Origin: Leptobrachium leishanense
Lineage: Eukaryota > Chordata > Amphibia > Anura > Megophryidae
Assembly (NCBI GenBank): GCA_009667805.1
Contig: CM019067.1
Coordinates: 248,469,721 to 248,533,720 of the forward strand
Length of the DNA: 64,000 nucleotides
Reading direction: 5' to 3'
Position numbers and translations under genes: made by a program. The notes under the pieces were generated by a model. The model saw nothing but the letters and a program-made list of their open reading frames with translations, was not told the origin of the DNA and searched no databases. Positions 1-11,393 of this stretch are shown here, piece after piece (position 1 is the first letter of the stretch; each line of letters starts with the position of its first letter).

Positions 1-250
1 TTCGCTTCTAATGTCTACAAAAATCTACTCTAGTTATTTGCAAGTGAACCAATATTCTGAACAAGATGGCCGCTTGGCTCATAATAGCGACCATCTTCCA
101 GCCTGATTCCACTTCATTATGATGACACTTCTTGGCCCTGCGAGGCCCTTTATTTCGTTATAGTATGTTGTTAAGCTGACTCTTTTTCACTATAAAAACT
201 TTGAATATACAAGAAAGCAAACACCAATAGAAATGTAGGAATGAATTTAC
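1..250 (+). repeat. Dispersed repeat fragment, shared with the 31.7-kb L1-like tail
   Basis: The stretch around 121-155 (a gatgac start, then cttggccctgcgaggcc) recurs at 31,766-31,800 inside the tail of an L1-like insertion, in the same orientation. No open frame of note. It may be the 3' part of a truncated LINE that starts outside the window. Family not identified. Confidence 0.35.
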
Positions 251-529
251 TTTCAGAAAACAGCCAATGAGCATTTACTTATCAAGCACACATTCGGATT
301 CCTATCACTTGTAGTCTTTGGTTAGAGCGAGACTCTCTGCAAGCTCTCAGTGAATAACCTTGGTTGTGATGTCACAAAGAGATGACAGCGTGTGTTTACA
401 TACGTCTCCGTAGTAACTGCATCATGTATTATGAGATGGGGCTGTTTACATGTTTCCCTATGACATCACCATTACATGACATGATAATAAGAATACTCAC
501 CTTGCAGTCCTCTGCTCCTCTTTCCACCC
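251..529. other. Stretch without recognised feature
   Basis: No convincing gene or repeat boundary seen. The small open frames on both strands overlap each other and show no domain. Confidence 0.4.
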
Positions 530-703
530 CCCCAGCCCTTCTAGATTGTAAATTCCCACGAGAAAAGGGCCTTTGTTTCCTCCTGTACTGGTTTGTCAAT
601 ATGTTGTTCAATGTATTGTAACCCTGTCTATACTGTGCCCATTGTACAGCGTTGCGGAATATGCTGGCACTCTATAAATAAATAAATAATAATATTTTAT
701 TAT
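530..703 (+). mobile_element. LINE 3' end (L2/CR1-like), truncated
   Basis: The sequence ends with gcggaatatgctggcactc followed by tataaataaataaataataat. A gene-free 3' UTR that ends in short TAAA/TAA repeats is the usual form of L2/CR1-type LINE 3' ends in vertebrates. Only the last ~170 bp are present, as expected for a 5'-truncated insertion. The family name is from memory of this tail type, not from alignment. Confidence 0.5.
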
Positions 704-738
704 TTCGCCCCCAATACTTCTCAAGGGCTGCTCCGGTC

Positions 739-880
739 CTGTAGCATGACTTGTCTCACCCTATTAAACTCTCCCCTGATCTTCAGACCTTCAAGAAATC
801 CCTCAAAACCCATCTCTTCAGATTAGCGTACCACATCACTGATGCAACTCATGCCTCTGCTCACACAGGATTGAAGCCAC
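739..880 (+). pseudogene. LINE reverse transcriptase C-terminal fragment
   Basis: A frame from about 751 reads SPDLQTFKKSLKTHLFRLAY. A run of this type (FKKSLKTHLF..AY) is typical of the extreme C terminus of L2/CR1-clade reverse transcriptase proteins. There is no upstream polymerase domain, so this is a truncated remnant. It sits just before an LTR on the opposite strand. Confidence 0.5.
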
Positions 881-894
881 TTCTATGGCCCCAC

Positions 895-1118
895 TGTTAC
901 CGGAATCCACCTGGTTCACTCGGGACGAGGCCGGGCCGGCACGGGCAAGGATTGACTGGACACGAGTCTCTTCAGGAAAGGCAAACTTTATTGTGACGTC
1001 ACAGATGCTCACACAGGATTCAATTGCAAAGAGTGAGCCCCGATCTCACTCCAACAAGGGGTTTTATACCCCGAATACATAATTAGGTACATCCCAATTA
1101 GCCAACCCCGCTGTGACA
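895..1118 (-). mobile_element. LTR or partial LTR, minus strand
   Basis: Read on the minus strand this segment starts TGTCACAGC and ends CCGGTAACA, so it has TG...CA termini. It has a TATA box in the order expected for a promoter (GGGTATAAAACCCC, plus positions about 1063-1076) and, downstream, a polyadenylation signal AATAAAG at about 985-991. At ~224 bp it is short for a whole LTR. The immediate flanks do not form a clear target-site duplication, so the U3 part may be truncated. No internal retroviral genes are present nearby. Confidence 0.55.
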
Positions 1119-1134
1119 CTAGACACTAGAGCTC

Positions 1135-2013
1135 CGAAATTGCTTGAGAAAGGTAACCGAACGCTGAAAATCAGCGTTCGGTTACCTTTCCTGGCCATTC
1201 GGCTATCCAGAGAGCAGGCATTTCGCCAAATCCTAGCGAATTGCCTGAACATACGGTGCCTGTTCGGTGCCTGTTCGAGGGCAGTGAAATCCCCATGAAA
1301 AAGCACTGCTTCGGCTATTCAGAGAACACAAACCAGCAGTGAAAGGTTCCCCTAATGCCCTGCCATTTGGTGGTTTAATTCAGCAAATTTATTCAGAAGA
1401 ATCCCATAGGCTTCAATGTTAAAAATATTCCCGTTTTAATTCAATATCTAATAATCCGTTCTTTATAAAATTCTTTATAAAATTCTACAGTAAAGAGTCT
1501 CTTTATTTATAGATTTTTTAGGATATTTTAAGCATTTTTCAGAATTTTTTTTTTTTTAAAAGTCAGATTTTTTTTAAAGTTTTATTCTTTTTTCTGTAAC
1601 AGCCCTCTTTATTATCATTCCCTGGACCTCATATGCAAATTTCAGACATTTTCGCTCAGTAGTTTCTTTGCAAACAGCGTTTCACTTTCACACATTCATA
1701 CAAACTGTTTTGCTAATTTATTCACTGCCTCTTCTGCTGTGTCAAAGGCTGCGATCGGCTCCTGTTCGGGTTTTTCGGTGGTTTTCGGCAGGTTAATCCA
1801 GATGTTTTTAGGGTTTTCGGCCTGCATTCGCTGGGTTTTGCGGTTTCTTTTCGCGGGTTTGCGGCAGCTTTTCCCTGCAATTCGGGGGCCCTGTGGTGCT
1901 TGCTGAATACACCGCAGGGTCGCCGAAATGGGATCGGCAAAAGGAACCGAATTGAAGAGAACGAAAAGTCACCGAACGTGCGGTGACTTTTCGAATCTTT
2001 TTGAATAACCCTG
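1135..2013 (+). mobile_element. 0.9-kb MITE, family 1, copy 1 (left end lost)
   Basis: This copy aligns with those at 4275, 11394 and 51271. It has the conserved subterminal hairpin (GGTAACCGAACGCTG and its complement, about 1151-1185) on the left and the second hairpin (AAGTCACCG/CGGTGACTT, about 1967-1990) on the right. The right terminus reads TTGAATAACCCTG. The left terminal repeat CAGGGTTATTC seen in other copies is missing or diverged. It is AT-rich inside and has no transposase. Family unknown to me; it is a non-autonomous DNA element by structure. Confidence 0.7.
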
Positions 2014-2254
2014 TGAATCTTCCATCGGCTTTGGTGTGCTATTTTAGATTTACTGTTTCTTCAAACGTTAATACTTTATTAATTTCTCTTATTTTTGGCT
2101 TTTGTAACTTTTTTGCTTATTTTTAATAAAGGGATTCAAACCTTTATATGTGAATATTCTTACCGTCCTTTTCTGATAACATTGTAATGTGTAATGCCAA
2201 TCAGACAACACAACCACAAATGGAACGTTCTGAAGAAAACCTCTTTATTCTAAT
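2014..2254. other. Stretch without recognised feature
   Basis: AT-rich sequence between the MITE and the LTR-like shell. Nothing recognised. Confidence 0.4.
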
Positions 2255-2818
2255 CTTATGTAGCGCTCACTCCCGGAGGAGCTGCTGAATTTGAACCTCG
2301 GGTCAGTCTCCCCGCACTAGGGAATAAATATACTCCAGCACCGTCGTGGATTTTATAAATTATATAGTTTACTGAATAAACTGGCATATAATGAGTAACA
2401 CGGTATACGTATATATATTTACAGTACTTCGTAATGCGAGAAACGCGCAGCGGAAAAGGAAAAAAGTATTTTTAACCCCTTCGTGGTTGGAGTGTGAGTC
2501 CCGTACAGGTTATGTCCCAAGGAATGTATGTGTATGTGTGTATTGGTACCCGGGTACAATATTCAACTGGCCAGTGAATTATTTATGAGGTATCTTCGAC
2601 TAGTCACGTTTGGGCCCTGTAGGTTTTGAACAAACTGCAGTGTGCTTTAGTGTTTTACAATGGCCTGGAAGGCCTCTCACCAATCCGCCAGATACTCTGC
2701 GTTCCGCTCGACCCAGGACGTCTCTCCGCTCGATTTTGACTGGGATTTTCTGTGTCACCGGATCCGCTGTCTTGCTTTTCTGTATCGGCCACAAGATATC
2801 CAGCTCACCGACTGCACT

Positions 2819-3875
2819 TATAGAAAGATATGTATCTGGTATGAGCGAAATTAGACGCTAGGGAACTCGGACTGGTCTCTCGAATAACGTCTCCAAACAA
2901 GTGTCATGTTGGAATAAAGATACAAAGAATACGATCTAAGTGCAGTGTTATGACAATATATGGGTATATATGTATATCGTGGATGAACTCACAAACAAAG
3001 AGCCCGTACACTGGCTCTGAGTGATGAATAGCCTCTGGGTTGTTGATCTTGTTTCACTTCTCAGGAAACCCACTCCTTAGTGTGGTTAACTCATTACATC
3101 CATAAGATATGGGAAAAAAGAGAGAGAGGCACAATCTTTGTGTATATCTGACACCCAAAGTATTGCTATATAACAGCCAGACTTGAACACTCACATTTGG
3201 ATGAGCTATTCCCAGCTCAAAATCGAAGGCGTATGGGTTTTTCTGGTCAAACCCAATAAAGACCCGAACATGCAGAGGTGATTCTTCTTTAAAAATGGAT
3301 TTAATAATAAAGTCAAAATAAAATACAGAATGCGTTTCGCCGTTGGCACACGGCTTCATCAGCTGGTCTATATGATTTTGATTTTATTATTAAATCCATT
3401 TTTAAAGAAGAATCACCTCTGCATGTTCGGGTCTTTATTGGGTTTGACCAGAAAAACCCATACGCCTTCGATTTTGAGCTGGGAATAGCTCATCCAAATG
3501 TGAGTGTTCAATTCTGGCTGTTATATAGCAATACTTTGGGTGTCAGATATACACAAAGATTGTGCCTCTCTCTCTTTTTTCCCATATCTTATGGATGTAA
3601 TGAGTTAACCATACTAAGGAGTGGGTTTCCTGAGAAGTGAAACAAGATCAACAACCCAGAGGCTATTCATCACTCAGAGCCAGTGTACGGGCTCTTTGTT
3701 TGTGAGTTCATCCACGATATACATATATACCCATATATTGTCATAACGCTGCACTTAGATCGTATTCTTTGTATCTTTATTCCAACATGACACTTGTTTG
3801 GAGACGTTATTCGAGAGACCAGTCCGAGTTCCCTAGCGTCTAATTTCGCGCATACCAGATACGTATCTTTCTATA
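2819..3875. repeat. 1.06-kb near-perfect palindrome, Penelope-like candidate
   Basis: Two arms of 493 bp (2819-3311 and 3383-3875) are inverted copies with only a few mismatches, separated by a 71-bp spacer. The spacer holds a hammerhead-like motif on the minus strand. Inverted partial copies and hammerhead motifs are both known for Penelope-like retroelements; the assignment here is inference. Open frames inside the arms are by-products of the repeat. The arms carry no recognised protein domain. Confidence 0.6.
3326..3362 (-). ncRNA. Hammerhead-ribozyme-like core
   Basis: On the minus strand the order is CTGATGA, one extra A, a GCCGT/ACGGC stem, then GAAAC. This matches the conserved boxes and stem II of a hammerhead ribozyme except for the extra A. 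A GTA follows at a distance that could form a two-pair helix III. The flanks give a poor helix I, so cleavage activity is uncertain. Confidence 0.4.
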
Positions 3876-4274
3876 CTTGCACACTTGGTTGGGGGAAACC
3901 ACTATCCATCTGGTCTGCTGGGCATTCGGAGGGTGTAGTGTGGGCGCTTAAAACACTCTCACTTTCACCGCCTGCACTCCTTGTTAGATCGTCTGCGGTT
4001 CTCCTAACTCGGGGTCCTTCAGCTTACTATGTATAAGCGTGAGATTACTAGCGGTGGATCACTGGGTCTTCGATTAATAAGGAAAATCCCGATCTCCAGC
4101 TCTGCTAGGCCGCACCTGCGCTCTGGCCTGGTTGTAATCACTCTCCGCTCTCTTGGGTCTTGCTCCTCTCACTCCTCTGCGCGCTCTGCCGGCTCTTTCC
4201 ACGAGGCTGCGGATGTCACTCTCTCTCTCCCACCCACTTCCTGTTCCCGCCCGTGAAGCATGCTGGAAAATGTA

Positions 4275-5177
4275 CAGGGTTATCCAAAGAGATTCGAATT
4301 GCTTGAGAAAGGTAACCGAATGCTGAAAATCAGCGTTCGGTTACCTTTCCTGGCCATTCGGCTATCCAGAGAGCAGGCAATTCTCCAAATCCTGGCGAAT
4401 TGCCTGCACATACGGTGCCTGTTCGGTCCCTGTTCGAGGGCAGTGAAATCCCCATCAAAAAGCACTGCTTCGGCTATTCAGAGAACACAAACCAGCAGTG
4501 AAAGGTTCCCCTAATGCCCTGCCATTAGGTGGTTTAATTCGGCAAATTTATTCAGGAGAATCCCATAGGCTTCAATGTTAAAAATATTCCCGTTTTAATT
4601 CAATATCTAATAAACCGTTTATTATAAAATTCTGCAGCAAAAAGTCTCTTTATTTATAGATTTTTTAGGATACTTTAAGCATTTTTCTGAATTTTTTTAA
4701 AAAAAATTAAAAGTCCGATTTTTTTTTTTTTTTTTTTTCAGTTTGCTTATTTTTTTTGTAACAGCCCTCTTTATTATCATTCCCTGGACCTCCTGTGAAA
4801 ATTTCAGACATTTTCGCTCAGTAGTTTCTTTGCAAACAGCGTTTCATTTTCCCAGATTCATACAAATGGTTTTTCTAATTTATTCACTGCCTCCTCTACG
4901 TCACAGCTGCTTCGGCTCTGTGTGATTCGGCTCCTGTTCGGCTCCTGTTCGGCTCCTCTTCGAAGGTTAATCCAGATGTTTTTGCTTGTTTTCAGCGTGC
5001 ATTCGGTTAGTGTTCGTCAGGTTTACGGCAGCTTTTCCCTGCAATTCGGGGACCCTGTGCTGTTTGCTGAATACACCGCAGGGTCACCGAAATGCAATCG
5101 GCAAAAGGAACCGAATTGAAGAGAACGAAAAGTCACCGAACGTGCGGTGACTTTTCGAATCTCTTTGGATAACCCTG
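4275..5177 (+). mobile_element. 0.9-kb MITE, family 1, copy 2
   Basis: The termini are CAGGGTTATCC and GGATAACCCTG, an 11-bp inverted repeat. Subterminal hairpins lie at both ends: GGTAACCGAATGCTG/CAGCGTTCGGTTACC on the left and AGTCACCG/CGGTGACT on the right. At 903 bp it matches copies 3 and 4. It inserted into the LTR-like shell. Flanks (GTA, ATA) do not settle the target-site duplication. No coding capacity. Confidence 0.75.
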
Positions 5178-5276
5178 ATAGTCCCAATGTCCAGTGTCTT
5201 ACATTGCGCCTGTCTCCCTCCGTTGGCCAAAAACAAGTACTACAACGACAGGGAATTAAAACCAGCGCTACACTTA

Positions 5277-5569
5277 TCTATATTTATCTTATAAGTTCTT
5301 TAAGAGAACATCCTAATACTAATTTTAACTGTATTTATCTTATAACTTCTATAACAGAACATCAGTGGGAACATTGATGTTCAAGGAGGTTTTCAAAGAA
5401 CCTGAGCTGAGCCCATGATCTTTTTAGAGGTTAAGATGAGCCAGGTATGTTGTCTTCTGTCTCTCTCTTTTTTTGGCTGGTGTTAGTATATGATCCAAAA
5501 GAAGGCAAAAAAAAACTCAGTCTGAAAGTGCTTGATAATTATGCAACAGACTGGGAAAAAATTCCTTCT
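5277..5569. other. Stretch without recognised gene
   Basis: Contains a short local tandem (tatttatcttataa...ttctttaagagaacatc, twice at 5280-5365). A gagtttttttttgccttc-type run (read on the minus strand) resembles a dispersed repeat, but I cannot name it. Confidence 0.35.
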
Positions 5570-5587
5570 TGACCCCAAAATGGTCGA

Positions 5588-5803
5588 TCAGATTTCTCCT
5601 TGGATCATGCAGCCTTTATCTAGATGTTCAGAGTCAGGATGTCTCAATAGATGCTCTTCATCCTTCGGATAGGAGATCTCATGTTTCTGCGCTGCCGGTT
5701 CTTGCTTTAGCTCCAGAATTGAGGCATCTTTCTTGCGCAGTTCACTTTTCATCTCCTTCTCTTTCCTCAGGAGTTCCCATTCATGCTTGGTCCTCAGCCT
5801 TAT
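5588..5803 (-). pseudogene. Coiled-coil-like open frame, possible exon or retroelement remnant
   Basis: On the minus strand an open frame of about 70 codons runs to a TGA at 5588-5590. Its translation begins LRTKHEWELLRKEKEMKSEL and is rich in K, E and L with heptad-like spacing, so a coiled coil is likely. There is no clear start codon or splice acceptor at its 5' end. It could be a decayed exon, a processed fragment or part of a retroelement ORF1. I do not recognise the protein. Confidence 0.3.
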
Positions 5804-6029
5804 GAATATATACTGTATATCATGACTGCCAAAAGGACCAGCAAAATAAACTCAATATTGAACTACAATTATCCAAATGAAAAGGGAATAAGCCAACTCA
5901 ATTACTGCAAATAAGCTGAGATAATATAGCCCTGGCAGGCAAGAAGCTGTAAAAAAATTTTATATGGCACCAAAAGCGCATACAAAAACAGAACTACACA
6001 AAATCATAGAAGAAAGAATCCCAATGAAC

Positions 6030-6125
6030 AAATTTTAAAAAGGAAACCTCCCAGTGAAGCAATACTGGCAAAGACCAGACACCCCAACGTTTTGGCTAAA
6101 TGCCTTTATCAAGGGTACATGGTGA
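6030..6125 (-). repeat. Penelope-like fragment with decayed hammerhead-like motif
   Basis: At 6085-6113 the minus strand reads CTTGATAAAGGC, a TTTA loop, then GCCAAAACG. This is the same box-stem-box order as the motifs at 3.3 and 28.0 kb, but both conserved boxes carry substitutions (CTTGATA for CTGATGA; AAAAC for GAAAC). It is probably inactive. Confidence 0.3.
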
Positions 6126-6155
6126 CTCACCCCAAGTGCTGCATATACAGTATAT

Positions 6156-6286
6156 AGGGCCATATTACAAAGTTGGTGTGAACTTAACCAGAGCAGTTAT
6201 AAACTTAACAGCTCCATAGGCTATAATGGCTCTGGTACGTTTACAACAGCTCTGGTTAAATTAGAACCAACTTTGTAATACTGTCC
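6156..6286. mobile_element. Short foldback MITE, family 2
   Basis: The ends AGGGCCATATTACAAAGTTGGT and its imperfect complement ACCAACTTTGTAATACTGTCC form an inverted repeat around a central ctataatggctctgg. A related copy lies at 39483-39611. No coding capacity; Harbinger-like by the flank of the second copy. Confidence 0.6.
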
Positions 6287-7144
6287 ATAGTGTGTAGTAG
6301 ATTATACAGTTGTGTTCAAAATTATTCAACCCCCAATGCTGTAAAGGGTTTTAGGGAATTTAGTGTACATTTGGAATTGTATTCAGAATGAAATCCTACA
6401 AGGACTTTTTAAAGAACCATATGCAACTAAAATGACATCAATTGGTTTTGTAATACAGTAGTAAATGTTTATTTTGTGAATTCTTCATTGACACAATTAT
6501 TCAACCCCTTAAAGACTACCACTCTGAAGAACAGAGGTTCATTCAAGTGGTTTCAATCAGGTATTGAAAACACCTGTGGATGTCACGGAGCAGCAATAAA
6601 GCATAATAAGCACCAATTAGGCAGCTTTAAAATGACTGTGATACTCAGCTCCTCTAGACATTTACTAGTGTGGTTACAAACATGGTGAAGTCAAGAGAAT
6701 GGTCCAGGAAGACAAGAGAAGAGGTGATTACTCTTCACAGGAAGGGCAATGGCTATAAGAAGATTGCAAAGATGTTAAACATAGGCGACTCTACAGGGGG
6801 GCAAGGGGGGGCAATGGCCCCCCCTAGGTTATTCCTTGCCCCCCCATGTGCCCCCCACCAAAAATCAGCATCCAGCTTCCCACACTTCTTCGGACCAAGG
6901 TATCTCCGTAGCTATGCATCGTATATGGATGAAGGTGTCATTTGAAAGGGCAGATTCTGGCCTTTCCAATGATACCCCACATGACCATATTCAGTGTGAT
7001 GTAAAAGTCATAAAACATCAAATAAAAACGTGCACTTAAACGTAAACATTTTCACAGGGTTGAAATGGCTCAGAAGTGAAATGGTTAATGTTCAGACTAT
7101 ACATTACATTGTGTATTACGTTAGTTTATGCCTTGGTTTAGTTG

Positions 7145-7365
7145 TATATTAAGGGTTAATGGGCAGGCTTCATCCCTCACAGTATACATTTGTTTTTTCC
7201 TTGATTAATGGCATTTTAGGGGTTAATGGGTTGGCTACATGCCTCAGTGTATTCATTTCATGTTTTCCCTTGATTAATGGCATTTTAGGGGTTAAGGGGT
7301 ATCTAAATGCCACATTGTTTGTTATTTTTATTGCATTTCTCTGGGTTTAAGGCATTTTAGGGGTT
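7145..7365 (+). repeat. Three-unit tandem repeat (~75-80 bp) inside the hAT
   Basis: The unit contains ttgattaatggcatttt followed by aggggttaatggg and recurs about three times with drift. It belongs to the hAT interior. No function seen. Confidence 0.55.
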
Positions 7366-7655
7366 ATTATGGAAGTTAGAATCTAAAGGGTCTAATGATC
7401 TGTAGATCCTCTGCTTTCCGTCACATTTCGGGGAATTTATTTTGCAGAAAATAAGGTGAATTCCCTATTTAGCGAATGGTCACTGTAATTTGCTAAAAGT
7501 GGAGTCGCTGAAGCAGTTATCAGACATTCAGCGGAAACTGCCAAATTGCGGCAAATAAAATATTGAATTTAAGTATCAGGTTAGTACAACAAAAAGGCAT
7601 CATTGCATCACATTACTCTGGGGTTTTGTAATCTTATTTTTATATATACTTATTT

Positions 7656-8873
7656 AGGGCACTATTACCTGGTGTGAGCTAACCCTTGCGTCGGCGTGAT
7701 TTTGCGTTAGCGCCAGGTTAATTGAGTCTAGCGCCTGACCAACAGATCGTTTGCCTCCCGCTACAAATGGGAAAAATCACTTAGCGCGTCGCTATTAGCG
7801 ATTTGTACTGCGAGCTTACTGTACTTTCCGCGTCCTATACTTAACACGGGGAGTGCTAGATATCTTTACAGATCACTTGGTGCCAGCACTAAATTTTTTG
7901 AGGTGCACTAATTGCAACATTTTACCTACTGCTCAGCCCTGGTGCTAACTCCAAATTACCAGAAAAAACAGGTCCTTGTCCAAAATTAACAGGCAATTGA
8001 AAGGAATGCAACACGTGTTCTCTTGGCCCCATACACCATAGTAATGGATATGGTCAGCAATGTCGCTGCTGTTGCAGTCGGCTCTATTATAAATGTATCC
8101 TTTATCCACATATATCCTAATTCTAATATATTGCCTAATTTTAAACATTTTATGCTGGGGGTTATTCATAGTATGGAAGCAGTTGATTATTAGGGTGACT
8201 ATGTGGGCCATGTTTAAAGGAACACATGGATAAGTCTTGCCCTGAAACATGTATTGTTTATATGCTGTAGCAGGGAAATTTTTGTCGCTCACCTGGCCTT
8301 CCTTTTGGATCTATTAAATGCAGTGTAATGATTCTACCTGCTGTTGGGCTGCATTTATCATGCAATGCCCATCAGCCTTAATATATGTGTGCATCAAAAC
8401 ATGGATGATACGGCCACCGTGGAGGATTTTAATAATGCTGGGGTGAGAGGTTATTCACTGGATGTGTTCATATTCAAGCTTGTGAGGGTGGGGGATAGGT
8501 ATGGAAAAGAAAAAACGTTCTATCCTGTACACAACCGCATTAGCGCTGGGTCTCAACTTGGGTCTTAGAGTTTCCCTAGCGTGCGCCAAACGACCTTGTT
8601 CATGGACTACTGCAGTCAAGGTGATCTGTTAGTAGGTCGTCAGGCACTAACAGGGTTATTCAGAAAGCGGTGAAAAGCAGGAGAATGACTGGAGAATGGA
8701 AAATTCTAGGTCAAAATAGCCGATTTTTTTTGACCAAGAATTTTCCATTCTCCAGTCATTCTCCTGCTTTTCACCTCCCTCTGAATAACCCTGTAAGTTT
8801 TAACGACTCGCACTAAATTTTTCCTTTAGTGATGGTGTTTTAGCTCACACCAGGTGATAGGGCCCTTACTTTT
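7656..8873. mobile_element. Inverted-repeat element, family 3, copy 1
   Basis: The ends read AGGGCACTATTACCTGGTGTG and, inverted, a near match (AGGGCCCTATCACCTGGTGTG). About 600 bp of its interior (roughly 7840-8390) is shared with a copy at 35.7-37.3 kb. It lies inside the hAT and carries a 143-bp MITE at 8651. No transposase. Superfamily is unclear because the target-site duplication is imperfect. Confidence 0.65.
8651..8793. mobile_element. 143-bp perfect foldback MITE, family 4 (Harbinger-like)
   Basis: The whole element is close to one long hairpin, from CAGGGTTATTCAGAAAG to its complement. TAA flanks both sides (8648-8650, 8794-8796), a 3-bp duplication as in PIF/Harbinger. Related copies are at 14121 and 15399. 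This is the innermost of four layers: Tc1, hAT, family 3, family 4. Confidence 0.75.
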
Positions 8874-8952
8874 ATTCAGTGGTATGATTTAGTGGTGAAA
8901 ATTATTAGTGCCCCCCCAGTTTTGACTGCGGTATCTTCTGTGCCCCCCCTAA

Positions 8953-9906
<954 letters not shown>

Positions 9907-10101
9907 TAAGATTGAATGTCACTTGGGGGTTGAATAAAACTGATAATGATGTGTGCACAGAAAAGACATTTGTGGTTATTTCATTATAAATGTTATGTTA
10001 TATTTGTCTGACCTACACGTGCCTCTTTGATCAAAATCAATGTCAAACTGGCCAAAACACTCAATTTCAGTGGGGGTTGAATAATTTTGAACACAACTGT
10101 A

Positions 10102-10501
10102 GAGCGCAAACACAGGGCCCTATTCCAACCGAGCCATTAAGTGAAAGAATGGGACTTTAATAGTTAATGGGTCCACTCCTTAACTTAATATCACAAGCTG
10201 CTATTCCAACTGATTTGCAAGCTTTACTGTGTGTTAGTTCCTACACAAAGTATAGGAGCCAGCTGGAGAATAATAAGCTATTCCCTGGTAGATTGCTATA
10301 CTAGGCTAGAGCTGCTTGAACTAGTATTCAAGAATGATTACTGGGTAATCTCTTATTTTAGCGTACTTAATCCTCTATGGAAGAAAAAAGCGTTTAATAT
10401 TACAGCCACTGCTGAACACTTTGATACAATTGTTTTTAAACACAATGTTACAAGTTGACATAATTGCATAAACAAAGAAGTAGATTGGGTGGGTCTGGGG
10501 T
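10102..10501 (+). repeat. Dispersed repeat, family 5, copy 1
   Basis: This 400-bp segment is found inverted at 32,540-32,938 with high identity (starts gagcgcaaacacagggccc, includes ccaaccgagccattaag). It separates Tc1 copy A from an extra Tc1 3' end. A related half-element seems to lie at 16,432. Class unknown; the AGGGCCCTATT start suggests a MITE. Confidence 0.55.
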
Positions 10502-10753
10502 TATAACTGTAAAAGGATGTTGTACTAAATACTAAGATTGAATGTCACTTGGGGGTTGAATAAAACTGATAATGATGTGAGCACAGAAAAGACATTTGTG
10601 GTTATTTCATTATAAATGTTATGTTATATTTGTCTGACCTACACCTGCCTCTTTGATTTAATTGTAAGCAAGATGACTGAATGATCAAAATCAATGTCAA
10701 ACTGGCCAAAACACTCAATTTCAGTGGGGGTTGAATAATTTTGAACACAACTG
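10502..10753 (+). mobile_element. Tc1 3' end fragment (same family as A and C)
   Basis: The last ~250 bp of the Tc1 family are present, from the final transposase codons (taactgtaaaaggatgttg) to the terminal inverted repeat ending at 10753 before TA. The 5' part is absent. It may come from an abortive transposition or recombination between copies. Confidence 0.8.
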
Positions 10754-10755
10754 TA

Positions 10756-11130
10756 GGTCCTCAAATGAGAAATGCAGGTCCCAAAATACGTTCCACATGT
10801 ACAGTCAGAAGTTCCACTATGTCATGGCAGACTGATGCGCATGCGCAAAACCAGATCGGGGCGCACGCATTCTCAGTTCAAAGCAAAAGAAAAAAAGTTA
10901 CGTTTATAAGCCCAGGTAAACCTAAAAAAAAACTTTTCATAGTGCCACCTAAACAAGGGTAGCACACAAGAAAAAAAGGCCTTTTTTGTCGTGTATTATT
11001 TATGTTCTTTGGACTTTTTAGGACAGCCCATTTTCAGGTTAGCACCCTATTTTATTTGTTGATGACTAGTGTGCAACACAACTCTATTTTTTGTTCCTTG
11101 GATCAAGCAGCCATTATCACATATTAAATA
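10756..11130. other. Stretch without recognised gene
   Basis: A low-quality open frame (10741-10962) overlaps the Tc1 end and has no domain. No repeat family recognised. Confidence 0.4.
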
Positions 11131-11390
11131 CAGTACTATAACCCTTATTATTCAGTTTTTTGCAGGCATTCATCCAGTCTTTGTTTAAAATTCTGTACAG
11201 ACTCTGACCCAACCACCTCAACAGGCAGAGAATTAGTTTTATTTTTCTCACCGTAATTAAAAACCTTTCCTATGCTTTAGGCTGAATTTCCTTTTGTCCA
11301 GTCTAAATGCATGACCTCGTGTCCTGCATATAGTCCTATAAATAATTAGGTTTCCAGACAATGGTTTATAATGCCCCCGAATATATTTAT
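11131..11390. repeat. Probable dispersed vertebrate repeat
   Basis: Phrases such as gcaggcattcatccagtc and tgacctcgtgtcctg recall a repeat common in frog genomes. This rests on memory only; there is no second copy in the window. Confidence 0.3.
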
Positions 11391-11393
11391 ATA

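Larger units (their letters stand above)
2259..5272. mobile_element. LTR-like shell with two nested insertions
   Basis: The ends read TGTAGCGCT and AGCGCTACA, an inverted TG...CA pair, and are flanked by CTTA on both sides (2255-2258 and 5273-5276), a candidate 4-bp target-site duplication. Removing the palindrome (2819-3875) and the MITE (4275-5177) leaves about 1.05 kb, a plausible solo LTR size. I see no gag or pol. The alternative is a chance match of short ends; an alignment of another copy would decide. Polarity is not established. Confidence 0.45.

Noticed and set aside
3054..3359. 101-codon open frame in the palindrome
   Set aside because: Lies in one palindrome arm, has no domain, and its mirror arm does not keep the frame.
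8344..8568. 74-codon open frame inside inverted-repeat family 3
   Set aside because: The related copy at 36-37 kb does not keep this frame, so it is not a conserved transposase.
10741..10962. 73-codon open frame after the Tc1 3' end
   Set aside because: It starts within the Tc1 terminal repeat and has no domain or repeat-independent support.
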